A model generated the notes under the pieces. It was not told where the DNA came from and ran no database searches. It saw nothing but the letters and a program-made list of their open reading frames with translations. 64,000 nt of DNA from JAIVJM01 sp963816985 (GTDB lineage: Bacteria; Acidobacteriota; Blastocatellia; Pyrinomonadales; Pyrinomonadaceae). Positions 43,136-52,514 of this stretch are shown piece by piece. A program made the position numbers and the translations under genes. The DNA is taken from NCBI GenBank assembly GCA_963816985.1, contig CAWFMF010000001.1:9955-73954 (forward strand), read 5' to 3'. The first letter of the stretch is position 1. The number at the start of each line of letters is the position of its first letter.

Positions 43136-43750
43136 ATGACTGCCACACTCACTCCGACCGAAGAGAAGACAAGCGCGCTCGTGCTCCACTTCAGTCCCCT
43201 CCTGAAGAAGCTCAACGAGCAGGAGTTTTATGAATTCTGCATGCTCAACAAAGACCTCCGCCTGGAACTCAATGATGAAGGAGACCTCATCATCATGTCG
43301 CCAACCGGGGGAAAGACTGGAATCCGCAACTTTGCGTTGACCGTCAAATTCGGCATTTGGTCAGAGAAGGATAAGACTGGTAAAGGATTCGACTCCTCAA
43401 CCATCTTCTCCCTGCCGAACGGCGCGAAGAGGTCGCCCGACCTCGCCTGGGTGGGAAACGAGAGGTGGGAGTCGCTCACGGAAGAAGAACAAGAGCGATT
43501 CCCTCCACTCTGCCCCGATTTTGTCGTTGAGCTGCGCTCGCCGAGCGACTCGATGCGGTATTTACAGAAGAAGATGAAGGAGTACATCGCCAACGGCGCG
43601 CAACTCGGATGGCTGATTGACCCGTATGAGAAGAAAGTGCATGTTTACCGCGCGCAGACTGCCGTCGAGGTTTTGGACGACCCGCAGACCGTCACCGGCG
43701 AACCGCTCCTGCCCGGCTTCACCCTCGACGTGCAGGCGCTCTGGGATTGA
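43136..43750 (+). CDS. Uma2 family (DUF820) endonuclease-like protein
   Basis: A 204-residue protein with the PD-(D/E)xK pattern: a Glu in the early LELNDEGDLIIMSPTGGKTG block, then RSPDLAWVGNERWESL, PDFVVELRSPSDSMRYLQKK and YIANGAQLGWLIDP. Uma2 proteins are very common in cyanobacteria and acidobacteria; their function is unproven though a nuclease fold is clear. It sits between mqnP and mqnE and is less GC-rich than either, so it is probably an insertion into the menaquinone cluster. Confidence 0.9.
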   Translation: MTATLTPTEEKTSALVLHFSPLLKKLNEQEFYEFCMLNKDLRLELNDEGDLIIMSPTGGKTGIRNFALTVKFGIWSEKDKTGKGFDSSTIFSLPNGAKRSPDLAWVGNERWESLTEEEQERFPPLCPDFVVELRSPSDSMRYLQKKMKEYIANGAQLGWLIDPYEKKVHVYRAQTAVEVLDDPQTVTGEPLLPGFTLDVQALWD

Positions 43751-43752
43751 GT

Positions 43753-43787
43753 CTTAACTTTGAACTTTGAACCTTGAACTTTGAACT
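43753..43787. repeat. Single-arm heptamer repeat (AACTTTG type) before mqnE
   Basis: Four AACTTTG/AACCTTG units in a row run up to the mqnE ATG with no complementary arm nearby. The same arm occurs in the palindromes at 46125 and 50811. Confidence 0.8.
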
Positions 43788-43788
43788 C

Positions 43789-44901
43789 ATGAATTTTTCA
43801 TACGACCCGAAACTCAACGAGCTGGCCGCCAAAGTCGAGGCGGGCGAGCGTCTGACTTTTGAAGACGGCGTGGCGCTGTTCGCGTCGGACGACTTGCCGG
43901 GGCTGGGCCGTCTGGCCGACTCCGTGAGGCGGCGTTTGCACGGGGCGACGACTTACTACAACGTCAACCGCCACTTCAACCCGACCAACGTCTGCTACGC
44001 CGACTGCAAGTTCTGCGGCTTCTTTCGCACGCCCCGGCAGCCGGACGCCTACACGCACAACATCGAAGACTCCCTGCGCATCGCGGGCGAGGCCGTCCAA
44101 GAGGGCGCGACCGAGCTGCACATCGTCGGCGGGCTCAACACGAAGCTGCCGTTCAGCTACTTCACAGACCTGCTCTCTTCTTTGAAGAGCCGGTTCCCTC
44201 GTCTTCACTTGAAGGCTTGGACGATGGTCGAGATAGACCACTTCGCGGGCTTCTACAAGATGACGGACGAGGAGGTCATCGAGCGTCTCAAAGAGGCGGG
44301 GATGGACTCGTGTCCGGGCGGCGGGGCCGAGATTTTTCGCGAGCCGACGCGCTCGATGATCTGCGCGCACAAGACCGACGGCAATCGCTGGCTCGAACTC
44401 TCCGGCAAAGTCCACGCCGCCGGTCTGAAGACCAACGCGACCATGCTCTACGGCCACATCGAGACGCTGGAAGACCGCGTTGACCACCTCGTCCGCCTGC
44501 GCGAGCAGCAGGACAAGTCGGGCGGCTTCCAGTGCTTCATCCCGCTCGCCTTCTACCCGCCGGGCACGCAGCTCTCGCACCTGCCGGGGCCGTCGGGCGT
44601 GGACTCCCTGAAGACGATGGCCGTCTCGCGCCTCATGCTCGACAACTTCCCGCACGTCAAGTCCTACTGGGTGATGCTCGGCAAGCGGCTCGCGCAGGTT
44701 GCCCTGCACTACGGCGCGAACGACCTCGACGGGACGATCACCGAGGGCGGCGAACTCTCCACAAGTTACTCGGTCGAGGCCGGGAACGAAGTCAAGATGT
44801 CCAAGCAGGAGATCGTCACGCTCATCGAAGACGCGGGCCTCGTCGCCGTCGAGCGCGACACGCTCTACAACCCCGTGGCGCGCGAGGCCGCCCCGGTCTG
44901 A
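43789..44901 (+). CDS. mqnE: Aminofutalosine synthase MqnE (radical SAM)
   Basis: About 370 residues from the ATG at 43789 (MNFSYDPKLNELAAKVEAGE). A frame start at 43774 is rejected because it translates the heptamer repeat. The radical SAM cluster CxxxCxxC is in NVCYADCKFCGFFRTP. Further family blocks are ELHIVGGLNTKLPFSYF, SCPGGGAEIF, GLKTNATMLYGHIET and FIPLAFYPPGTQLSHLPG. The enzyme joins 3-[(1-carboxyvinyl)oxy]benzoate to SAM-derived adenosyl radical, giving aminofutalosine in menaquinone synthesis. No clear ribosome-binding site is visible, since the repeat occupies that position. Confidence 0.93.
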   Translation: MNFSYDPKLNELAAKVEAGERLTFEDGVALFASDDLPGLGRLADSVRRRLHGATTYYNVNRHFNPTNVCYADCKFCGFFRTPRQPDAYTHNIEDSLRIAGEAVQEGATELHIVGGLNTKLPFSYFTDLLSSLKSRFPRLHLKAWTMVEIDHFAGFYKMTDEEVIERLKEAGMDSCPGGGAEIFREPTRSMICAHKTDGNRWLELSGKVHAAGLKTNATMLYGHIETLEDRVDHLVRLREQQDKSGGFQCFIPLAFYPPGTQLSHLPGPSGVDSLKTMAVSRLMLDNFPHVKSYWVMLGKRLAQVALHYGANDLDGTITEGGELSTSYSVEAGNEVKMSKQEIVTLIEDAGLVAVERDTLYNPVAREAAPV

Positions 44902-44971
44902 ATGTTCGACGGGCCTCGCCGTGTTAAAATGAACTTTCCCCGCCTACTGACTCCGAAATGAGGACATACGT

Positions 44972-45265
44972 ATGACCAACGAAGAGATTCAGAAGGTGAT
45001 GGAGTTCATCATCAAACAGCAGGAGAGTTTCGCCGAAAACATGGCGCAGTCCGAGGCGCGCATCAGCCGACTTGAGACGGCGACCGTCCACCTCTACAGC
45101 TCAATGACTGAACTTGCAAAGTCACAAATAGCCTTGACCGAGAAGATGGGGATACTGGCCGAGGCACAGGCACAGTTGAACGAATCACTCGCGCACACCG
45201 ACCAGCGCGTGAACGCACTGATTGACATCATTGACCAGAGACGCAACGGCGAAACACAGACTTAA
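44972..45265 (+). CDS. Short coiled-coil protein
   Basis: A 97-residue, mostly helical protein (MTNEEIQKVMEFIIKQQESF at the front) with heptad-like spacing through SRLETATVHLYSSMTELAKS and later LNESLAHTDQRVNALIDII. GAGG precedes the ATG. It lies between mqnE and mqnD with only 6 bp to mqnD, so it is translated from the same transcript. Similar short coiled-coil proteins are common beside Uma2 genes in cyanobacteria and acidobacteria; function unknown. Confidence 0.7.
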   Translation: MTNEEIQKVMEFIIKQQESFAENMAQSEARISRLETATVHLYSSMTELAKSQIALTEKMGILAEAQAQLNESLAHTDQRVNALIDIIDQRRNGETQT

Positions 45266-45271
45266 AACGAA

Positions 45272-46120
45272 ATGACGACCGCAACAGAGACACGCACCAT
45301 CACCGTCGCGCACTCGCCCGACTCGGACGACGCCTTCATGTTCTACGGGCTGGCGACGAACAAGCTTGAGACGGGCGAGCTGAAGTACGAGCACGTCCTC
45401 GAAGACATCCAGACCTTGAACGAGAAGGCGCGGCGCGGCGTCTACGACGTGACGGCGGTGAGCTTCCACGCCTACGCCTACATCGCCGAAGACTACGTGC
45501 TGCTCCCGCACGGCGCGTCCATCGGCGAGGGCTACGGCCCCATCGTCGTCGCGCGCGAGCCGTACAAGACGGAAGACCTCCCGCGCCTCCGCATCGCCGT
45601 GCCGGGGACTCTGACGAGCGCCTTCCTCGCCTTGCGCATCCTCTGCCCGGAGTTCGAGTACGTCGTCGTGCCCTTCGACCAGATCATCAAGGCCGTGCAG
45701 GACAAAGAGGCCGACGCCGGTCTTTTGATTCACGAGGGGCAGCTCTTTTATCAAGACCTCGGTCTGCACAAGGTCGTTGACCTCGGCGAGTGGTGGAAGG
45801 ATTGGACGGCGTTGCCGCTGCCGATGGGCGGCAACGTCATCCGCCGCGAGTTGGGCGCGGAACTCATCGGGCGCGTCTCGGCGCACCTCCACGAGTCCAT
45901 CCGCTTCTCGCTCGACAACCGGCAGGACGCGCTCGACTACGCGATGCAGTTCGCGCGCGACATGGACAAGGAGCTGGCCGACCGCTTCGTCGCGATGTGG
46001 GTCAACCAGCTCACGCTCGACTACACCGCGCGGGGCCGCGAAGCCGTCCAGCGACTCCTCGACGAGGGCGCGGCGCGCGGCATCATCCCCCGCCGCGTCG
46101 AAGCGGAATTCGTCAAATAA
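45272..46120 (+). CDS. mqnD: 1,4-dihydroxy-6-naphthoate synthase MqnD
   Basis: A 282-residue enzyme of periplasmic-binding-protein fold. The N-terminal signature is AHSPDSDDAFMFYGLATNK, with later blocks DVTAVSFHAYAYIAEDY, LRIAVPGTLTSAFLALRI and ADAGLLIHEGQLFY. The catalytic His is probably in GLLIHEGQ. MqnD opens cyclic dehypoxanthine futalosine to 1,4-dihydroxy-6-naphthoate. MqnA, MqnB and MqnC are not in the window. MqnA is a related alternative, but the signature fits MqnD better. Confidence 0.9.
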   Translation: MTTATETRTITVAHSPDSDDAFMFYGLATNKLETGELKYEHVLEDIQTLNEKARRGVYDVTAVSFHAYAYIAEDYVLLPHGASIGEGYGPIVVAREPYKTEDLPRLRIAVPGTLTSAFLALRILCPEFEYVVVPFDQIIKAVQDKEADAGLLIHEGQLFYQDLGLHKVVDLGEWWKDWTALPLPMGGNVIRRELGAELIGRVSAHLHESIRFSLDNRQDALDYAMQFARDMDKELADRFVAMWVNQLTLDYTARGREAVQRLLDEGAARGIIPRRVEAEFVK

Positions 46121-46124
46121 GTCC

Positions 46125-46198
46125 AAGGTTCAAAGTTCAAAGTTAAGAACAAGAGCCTTGCCTTTAACTTTGAACTTTGAACCTTGAACTTTGAACTT
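46125..46198. repeat. Heptamer-phased palindrome (AACTTTG type) after mqnD
   Basis: Left arm 46125-46146 and right arm 46164-46198 use AACTTTG/AACCTTG units. It begins 4 bp after the mqnD stop. Confidence 0.87.
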
Positions 46199-46323
46199 CC
46201 TTCGATGGCAACACGCGGCGGCGCTCAGGCATCTGAATATTTTGCTCGGCGGGCGTCGTTGGTGTTGTCCATGAAGGCCTCGCCGGAAGTCCTTCTCGGT
46301 CGTCAAAAACTTCAAAAAAGCCT

Positions 46324-47226
46324 ATGAAAAGAGTGATTTTCTCAATGTTGGCGGCGGCGGTCGTGGGCGTCGCGGCGGCTTCGCAGGCCGTCGCGCAGAC
46401 ATCCTCGCAGACGGCGGCGGGCACGCCCTCGACCATCAACCGTTCGGGCTCGCCGGTGGACGTTGACGGCATGATTCGCCGCATCGCCGCCAAGGAGGCC
46501 GAGTTCCGCAAGGCGCTCAACGAGTACAGCTTCAAGCGCGACGCCGTCATCCAGACCATCGCCTTCGGCGGCCAGATTTCGGGCGAGTACCACCGCGTCT
46601 CGCGCTTCGTCTTCGACGACAGCGGCAACCGCTACGAGAAGATTCTGCGCTTCCCCATCCCGACCATCACCGCCATCGGGATTACGCCCGAAGACATCGA
46701 AGACCTCGGCGGCGTGCAGGCCTTCGCCCTCGAAAGCTCGAAGCTCAACGACTACGACTTCTCCTACGTCGGCAAAGAGAAGATTGACGAGCTTGACCTC
46801 CACGTCTTCGATGTGACGCCGAAAATCCTCAACGACCAGAGACGACTCGCCGCGCTCAAGAAGGCGAAGGAGCCGCAGCGCTACTTTCAGGGGCGCATTT
46901 GGGTTGACGACGTAGACTTTCAGATCGTCAAGGCGCGCGGCAAGGGCGTGCCCGAATTCGAACAGCGCTTCGTCACCTTCGAGTCTTACCGCCAGCAGAT
47001 TGACGGCAAGTACTGGTTCCCGACCTACGCCTACGCCGACGACGAGCTGATCTTCAAGTCGGGCGAGTCCGTTCGCGTGCGGATGAAAATCACGTTCACG
47101 GAGTTCGAGCGGCTGCGCGGCAAGGTCATCGTCGTCGAAGAGGGAGACCCCGGCGACGTGAAGGAAGAGAAGGAGAAGCCCGCGACGCCCCCGGCGACTC
47201 CGCCAGCGCCGAAGCCCAAGCCCTGA
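46324..47226 (+). CDS. Exported LolA-like outer-membrane lipoprotein-sorting protein
   Basis: A 300-residue protein. A signal peptide (MKRVIFSMLAAAVVGVAAAS) precedes a beta-rich domain with blocks such as QISGEYHRVSRFVFDDSG, YDFSYVGKEKIDELDLHVFD, FQGRIWVDDVDFQIVKARGK and YWFPTYAYADDELIF. These resemble the LolA/LolB-like fold of outer membrane lipoprotein-sorting homologues common in acidobacteria. The C-terminal 30 residues are charged then Pro-rich. Function is inferred from fold only. A nested palindrome begins at its stop codon. Confidence 0.75.
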   Translation: MKRVIFSMLAAAVVGVAAASQAVAQTSSQTAAGTPSTINRSGSPVDVDGMIRRIAAKEAEFRKALNEYSFKRDAVIQTIAFGGQISGEYHRVSRFVFDDSGNRYEKILRFPIPTITAIGITPEDIEDLGGVQAFALESSKLNDYDFSYVGKEKIDELDLHVFDVTPKILNDQRRLAALKKAKEPQRYFQGRIWVDDVDFQIVKARGKGVPEFEQRFVTFESYRQQIDGKYWFPTYAYADDELIFKSGESVRVRMKITFTEFERLRGKVIVVEEGDPGDVKEEKEKPATPPATPPAPKPKP

Positions 47227-47445
47227 AAGGGCGGAAGATAATAGCCGGGGGCAAGCGAACGCGAGTGAGCGACGCCCCCGGAACAGTCAACGAAAGGAAT
47301 CCGACCCTGAAGGGGTCGCACCGCGCGAGGCGTCTGCGACCCCTTCAGGGTCGGATTCTTTTATCTACGTGCGACCGGGGGCGGCGTGCTTCGCACTTGC
47401 CCCCGGCTATTGTCTTCGTCCCCTGCGGGGATGGGCGGCTCGTCC
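47222..47445. repeat. Nested palindrome, copy 2, in a convergent gap
   Basis: Outer pairs are degenerate; the middle pair AATAGCCGGGGGCAAG / CTTGCCCCCGGCTATT is perfect, and an inner perfect pair has GACCCTGAAGGGGTCGCA and its complement. It begins at the stop of the LolA-like gene and ends near the plsC stop (47460). Same architecture as copies at 17261 and 61768. Confidence 0.87.
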
Positions 47446-47459
47446 TTTAAACTCGCAAC

Positions 47460-48284
47460 TCAAACAAGCCTTGATTCTTTTAATCCCAACTCCTCCGCGA
47501 TGAGCGCGTTGGTGTGCGCGGCGAGTCGCTTCACGTCCTCGTCCGTGGTGAGCCCTTCGGTCTCGATGGGCGGGAGGACGACCATCTCGATTGTTCCGGG
47601 GCGTGCGACGCCAGTCCCCTTGCCCATCAAGACATCCGTGTTCTTGAAGGCGACAGGGACGACCGGCACGCCCGCCTCAATCGCCATGTAGAAGCCGCCC
47701 TTCTTGAAGGGCAGAAGCTCGCCGGGGCGTGCGCGCGTGCCCTCGGCGAAGACGCCGAAGGAGACGCCGCGCCGGAGGCGGTCGGTCGCGGCCTTCATCG
47801 TCTCGATGGCGCGCGTGCGGTTCGAGCGGTCAATGGCGAGGATGTTAACGTAGCCCATCCCGTATCCCATGATCGGGACTCTCAAAAGCTCCTTCTTAGC
47901 GACGAGCCCGATGCGGCGTCCCAAGTGGTAGAAGAGCCCCGCCGTGTCGAGGAACGACCGATGGTTGGCGATGAAGACGTAGGAGCGACGCGGGTCGAGG
48001 TGTTCGAGCCCGCGCACTTTAACTTTCACGCCGCTCAGCCGCAGCCAGTTGCGCGCGCCGAAGAGCGCCCACGGGTAGACCCACTCGCGCCGGTTGGCTA
48101 AATACGAGACGAGAATCGAGGGCGGGCCGAAGATGAGCAGGAGCATCGCGGCGACGAACAGAGACCACCAGTACCAGAGGCGTCCGGCGAGGCTTCGCCC
48201 CGCGTCTGTGGTAGACTCGGCGCGCGTTACGCTCCCACTCCGTTCATTACTTTCTAACTCTTGAGGCAGACTTTCAGGATGCAT
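47460..48284 (-). CDS. plsC: 1-acyl-sn-glycerol-3-phosphate acyltransferase (PlsC family)
   Basis: About 274 residues from the ATG at 48284 (MHPESLPQELESN); a GTG at 48302 is an alternative. One membrane segment (LFVAAMLLLIFGPPSILVSY) precedes the acyltransferase domain with FIANHRSFLDTAGLFYHLG (HX4D), FGVFAEGTRARPGELLPFKKG (EGTR) and VPVVPVAFKNTD. It makes phosphatidic acid from lysophosphatidic acid. Its start overlaps the start of the opposite-strand M14 gene: both ATGs share the palindrome ATGCAT, so each start lies inside the other reading frame. Confidence 0.9.
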   Translation of the reverse strand: MHPESLPQELESNERSGSVTRAESTTDAGRSLAGRLWYWWSLFVAAMLLLIFGPPSILVSYLANRREWVYPWALFGARNWLRLSGVKVKVRGLEHLDPRRSYVFIANHRSFLDTAGLFYHLGRRIGLVAKKELLRVPIMGYGMGYVNILAIDRSNRTRAIETMKAATDRLRRGVSFGVFAEGTRARPGELLPFKKGGFYMAIEAGVPVVPVAFKNTDVLMGKGTGVARPGTIEMVVLPPIETEGLTTDEDVKRLAAHTNALIAEELGLKESRLV

Positions 48285-50811
48285 CCTGTGTTCCTTCGAC
48301 ACTCCTCGTATGCGGTGCGCGCCGCGCTCCTTCTACTCTGCTGCGGCCTCCTGTTGCTCGCGCCCGAAGCCTCCGCGCAACAGCGACGGCGAACGCCGCG
48401 CCCGTCAACGACGACGACTTCCATCTCCGTCCCCTCGCCGCGCTCCGTGCTCGGCTTCACTCCGGGCGACGAACGCAAGGTCGCCGACTGGACGCAGATT
48501 AGAGACTACTTCGCGCGGCTCGACCGCGCCAGCAACCGCGTGAAGGTCGAGACCATAGGTGAGACTACTCTTGGCAGGCCGCTCGTCGTCGCTTTCATCA
48601 GCGCGCCTGAGAATATACGCGAACTGCCGAAATACAAAGACATCCAACGCCGGCTCGCCGATCCGCGACTGAACCCGAAGGACGGAGACGTTGACTGGGG
48701 CGACCTCCTCTCGAAAAGCGGCAAAGCGGTCGTCGCCATCTCCTGCTCGATTCATTCGACCGAAATCGTCGGCTCGCAGATGTCCATGCAGCTCGCCTAC
48801 GAGCTGGCCACGGCCTAGGACGCCGACACGCGAAGAGATCTTACGCAACACCATCCTGCTCCTGATCCCTTCGGCCAACCCCGACGGCAACGACATCGTG
48901 GCCGACTGGTACAAGAAGTCACTCGGCAAGCCGTGGGAGGGCTCGGAGCCGCCGGAGCTTTACCATCACTACGCCGGCCACGACAACAACCGCGACTGGT
49001 TCATGCTGAACCTTAAAGAGACGCAGGCCATCACGCGCCTCTTCTGGAAGCAGTGGTTCCCGCAGATCGTCTACGACGTACACCAGCAAGGGGCGAACGG
49101 CTCGCGCTTCTTCATCCCGCCTTTTTACGATCCGCCGAACCCGCACATCCCGCCGCTGCTGCTGCGCGAGGTCGGACTGATCGGCCACAAGGTCGCCGCC
49201 GACCTTCAGGCCGCCGGATTCAAAGGCGTCATCACCAACGCGCTCTACGACACCTGGTGGCACGGCGGCTTTCGCACCGCGCCCTACTTCCACAACTCGA
49301 TCGGGATTCTCTCGGAGGCGGCGAGCGCGCGCCTGATGACGCCGGTGAAAGTCACGCGCGAGCAGCTCGCCCGCTCTTCGTCGCGCGGGATGCCTTCGGC
49401 GCTTCTGCCCTCGACCAACTTCCCAGACCCGTGGCCGGGCGGCGAGTGGCGTCCGCGCGACATTCTGCGGATGGAGATGATCGCCTCGCGCGCCGTCCTC
49501 TCGATGGCCGCGAAGTACCGCGAGCGTTACCTCCGAAACTTTTATCAACTCGGCCAACGTGCCCTCGAATGGCCGCCCGTGGGCGAAGATGAAGGCGGTG
49601 CTATCTCGCGCGAAGACGCAGCCGTCGTCGCCTATCTCATCCCCGCCGGTCAGGGGCGGGACGAGAACGTGTCGAAGCTCGTCTCGCTGCTCGTCGAGCA
49701 GGGAGTCGAAGTCCAGAGGATGGACAGGGAGTTGCACATCACGCTCGCCGAGTCGCGCGGCGCGGTCTACAACGACGCGCGCGATTACCCGCCGGAGACG
49801 CCTCTGGGCAGTTATCTCGTCTTCCTCAAACAGCCGTACCGCGCGAACGTGCAGGCGCTCTTCGAGAAGCAGATTTACCCCGACCGGCGCACCGCCGGGG
49901 GCGAGGCCGAGCGGCCTTACGACGTGGCCGGTTGGACTCTGCCGATGCAGATGGGCGTCGAGTGTTATCCCGTCCGAAGCATCCGCGAGCCTGAGAGTGA
50001 GAGGCGTCTGACGCTCGTCCGCGACGAGGCGGAAGTGCGTCGTCATTTGAGCCTCACGCCGAAGAACGGCGACGCTTCGCCGCTTCAGAATCCTCTGCGG
50101 CGGCCCGTCCGCCTCGCGCTCTACAAAGGCTGGACGGGCTCGATGGACGAGGGCTGGACGCGCTACGTCTTCGACACTTTCAACGTGCCTTACACTTCCC
50201 TGCGCGACGCCGACGTGCGGGCCGGGCGGCTCTCGGAGAAGTACGACGTGATCGTGCTGCCCTCGATGCGGCTGCGCGAGATTGTCGAGGGCCGCGCCAA
50301 AGAGACCGCGCCGCCGGAGCTGACGGGCGGCATCACGGAGGCGGGCGTCGAAGCCTTGCGCCGCTTCGTCGAGGAGGGCGGCACGCTCGTCTGTTGGGAC
50401 AACTCGACCGAGTTCGCCATCAAACGCTTCAAGCTCCCCTTGCGCAACGTGCTCGAAGGCTTGAAGACTTCGGAGTTCTACTGCCCCGGCTCCGTTCTGA
50501 GGGTTGAAGTGGACACCTCGCACGCGCTCGCGCGCACGATGCCGCGCTCGACGGACGTGTACTTCGTCAACAGCGCCGCCTTCGAGACGACCGACCCGTC
50601 ACGCGTCCGCGTCGTCGCGCGCTACGCCGAAAAGAAGGAGAACGTGCTGCGCTCCGGCTGGCTCCTCGGCGCGGAACACCTCGCGGGCAAGGCCGCGCTC
50701 GCTGAAGTCACAATGGGCCGTGGCCGCGTCGTCCTCTTCGGCTTCCGCCCGCAGCACCGCGCGCAGACGTGGGGAACCTTCCCCTTCATCTTCAACGCAA
50801 TCGGACAATGA
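48279..50811 (+). pseudogene. Exported M14 zinc carboxypeptidase, interrupted by a 1-nt frameshift
   Basis: Two frames together encode an exported M14 peptidase of about 840 residues. A signal peptide (ALLLLCCGLLLLAPEASA) precedes the catalytic domain. Zinc ligands are in SCSIHSTEIVGSQ (HxxE) and, after the break, VYDVHQQGANGSRF. The frame breaks at about 48816, where one extra base turns YELATARTPTREEIL into YELATA-stop. The downstream frame then runs unbroken to 50811 and includes a C-terminal domain with EEGGTLVCWDNSTEFAIKRF (glutamine-amidotransferase-like) and GRVVLFGFRPQHRAQTWGTF. Both halves are well conserved, so error or recent lesion. Start ATG at 48279 overlaps plsC. Confidence 0.83.
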
Positions 50812-50890
50812 GTTCAAAGTTCAAAGTTCAAGGTTCAAAGTTAAGAACCTGTCTTCAACTTTGAACCTTGAACTTTGAACTTTGAACTTC
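50811..50890. repeat. Heptamer-phased palindrome (AACTTTG type) after the M14 gene
   Basis: Arms 50811-50845 and 50852-50890 with units AACTTTG/AACCTTG, loop only about 6 nt. It begins at the M14 stop codon. Confidence 0.9.
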
Positions 50891-50995
50891 TTAAATGGCA
50901 TCCCTTTCCCCCGGCATGCAATCAAACTGTCTGTTTTGCCCTCGCCGAAGGCTCGCAGGACGTTTTCCGCCCGAAATCAGGAGTTTTAGAAGACC

Positions 50996-52390
50996 ATGAG
51001 AAAGTTCGCCGCCCTCATTCTGCTCGCCGCGTTCTTCACCGCCCCGGCTGAAGTGCTTTTCGGGCAGACACGCCCGCGCCGAGCCGGCCAGACGCCGACC
51101 GCCGGGACGTCGCCAGCGTCCACACGTCCGTCTTCCTCGACAACGACGACGACGACGAGGCCGACGGCGAGCCGCACGGACGGGCGGAGCGTTCCTGAAG
51201 AGGTCGCCGAAGAGGTGGGCGAGGACGAGGTGGTGCGCGTCAACACGGCGCTCGTGACTATCCCTGTGAGCATCCTCGACCACGACGGTCGCTTCATCCC
51301 GAATCTGCGCAAGGAAGACTTCAGGATTTTCGAGGACGGCACGGAGCAGGAGGTCGCCTACTTCGCCACCGTCGAGCAGCCCTTCACCGTCGCGCTCGTC
51401 ATTGACACGAGCAACTCAACGCGCTTCAAGCTCGAAGACGTGCAGGACGCGGCCATCGCCTTCCTCGACCAGCTCCGGCCCGAAGACAAGGCGCTCGTCG
51501 TCTCCTTCAACGACGAGATACGCGTCCTCTCCGAAGTGACGGGTGACCGCCGCCAACTCCGCGAAGCCATCCGCCGCACGCGCTGGGGCGGCGGGACGAA
51601 GCTCTACGACGCCGTTGACCTCGTCATCAAACAGAAACTCGACAACATCAAGGGGCGCAAGGCCGTCGTCCTCTTCACCGACGGCGTGGACACGACGAGC
51701 CGCCGCGCCAGCTACCAGAGCACGCTCGGCGAGGCCGAAGAGCTGGACGCGATGATCTACTCCATCCAGTACGACACGACCGACGGGCGAGGGGGCGGCG
51801 CTGTCATCAACTGGCCCCCGACGCAGAGGAACCCGCGACGAGGCGGCGGAGGCGGCGGTAACAGGCGACGCGGCGGATGGGGCGACATCCTCGGCGACAT
51901 CCTCGGAGGTGGCGGAGGGGGAGGCGGCAACAACAGGCGTGGCGGTGGCGGCGGCAACAATAGGGGCGGCGGCGGTGGCGGCGGCGGAACCTCTTCGCCC
52001 GAAGAGTACGCGCTCGGCAGCGACTACCTGCGGCAGTTGGCGACGCGCACGGGCGGGCGTCACCATCAGGCCGCCGACCTCAACGATGTCGGTCAGGCGT
52101 TCACCAACATCGCCGAAGAGCTGCGCCGCCAGTACAGCCTCGGCTATTACCCCTCGCGCACGTCGCAGAAGGTCGAGCGGCGGCAGCTCAAGGTGCGCGT
52201 CCGCCGCCCGAACCTCGTCGTCCGCGCGCGCGACAGCTACCTCTACCGCCCCACGGGCGACAACAACAACACGACCACCACCGCCGCGCAGCAGGACAAC
52301 GCGAACGGCTCATCTCCGCAGCAGCCGCCCGTTCTCCGCCGCCGCAACTTCAACGATTACCCGCAACACGGGACGATAAGAGAGCGATGA
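50996..52390 (+). CDS. Secreted VWA-domain protein with Gly-rich insert (acidobacterial VWFA-related)
   Basis: A 464-residue exported protein. The signal peptide is AALILLAAFFTAPAEVLFG. A Thr/Ser-rich linker leads to VVRVNTALVTIPVSILDHDG, the usual front of acidobacterial VWFA-related proteins. The VWA domain has MIDAS-type DTSNS in VALVIDTSNSTRFKLEDV and FTDGVDTTSRRA. A Gly/Arg/Asn-rich insert (about residues 276-336, GGGGGGNRRRGG type) interrupts it before SDYLRQLATRTGGRHHQAAD. The end QYSLGYYPSRTSQKVERRQL is typical of the group. Adhesive or scaffold role is possible; a broken relative lies at 60224. Confidence 0.85.
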   Translation: MRKFAALILLAAFFTAPAEVLFGQTRPRRAGQTPTAGTSPASTRPSSSTTTTTTRPTASRTDGRSVPEEVAEEVGEDEVVRVNTALVTIPVSILDHDGRFIPNLRKEDFRIFEDGTEQEVAYFATVEQPFTVALVIDTSNSTRFKLEDVQDAAIAFLDQLRPEDKALVVSFNDEIRVLSEVTGDRRQLREAIRRTRWGGGTKLYDAVDLVIKQKLDNIKGRKAVVLFTDGVDTTSRRASYQSTLGEAEELDAMIYSIQYDTTDGRGGGAVINWPPTQRNPRRGGGGGGNRRRGGWGDILGDILGGGGGGGGNNRRGGGGGNNRGGGGGGGGTSSPEEYALGSDYLRQLATRTGGRHHQAADLNDVGQAFTNIAEELRRQYSLGYYPSRTSQKVERRQLKVRVRRPNLVVRARDSYLYRPTGDNNNTTTTAAQQDNANGSSPQQPPVLRRRNFNDYPQHGTIRER

Positions 52391-52513
52391 AGTCAGAACG
52401 CTGAACGCTGGACTGAAAAGCTGAAAGAGGCCGGAGATTTGTCAAATGACATCAATCTCCGGCCTCTTCTTTTCAGTTCAGTCCAGCGTTCAGCGTTCTG
52501 CCTTCTGCCTTCC
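52390..52513. repeat. Heptamer-phased palindrome (AGCGTTC type), convergent gap
   Basis: Arms 52390-52440 and 52455-52513 are long and perfect near the loop; outer parts use AGCGTTC/TGCCTTC 7-nt units while the inner part (GGCCGGAGATT) is unique. It fills the gap between the VWA gene and glgC. Confidence 0.88.
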
Positions 52514-52514
52514 T

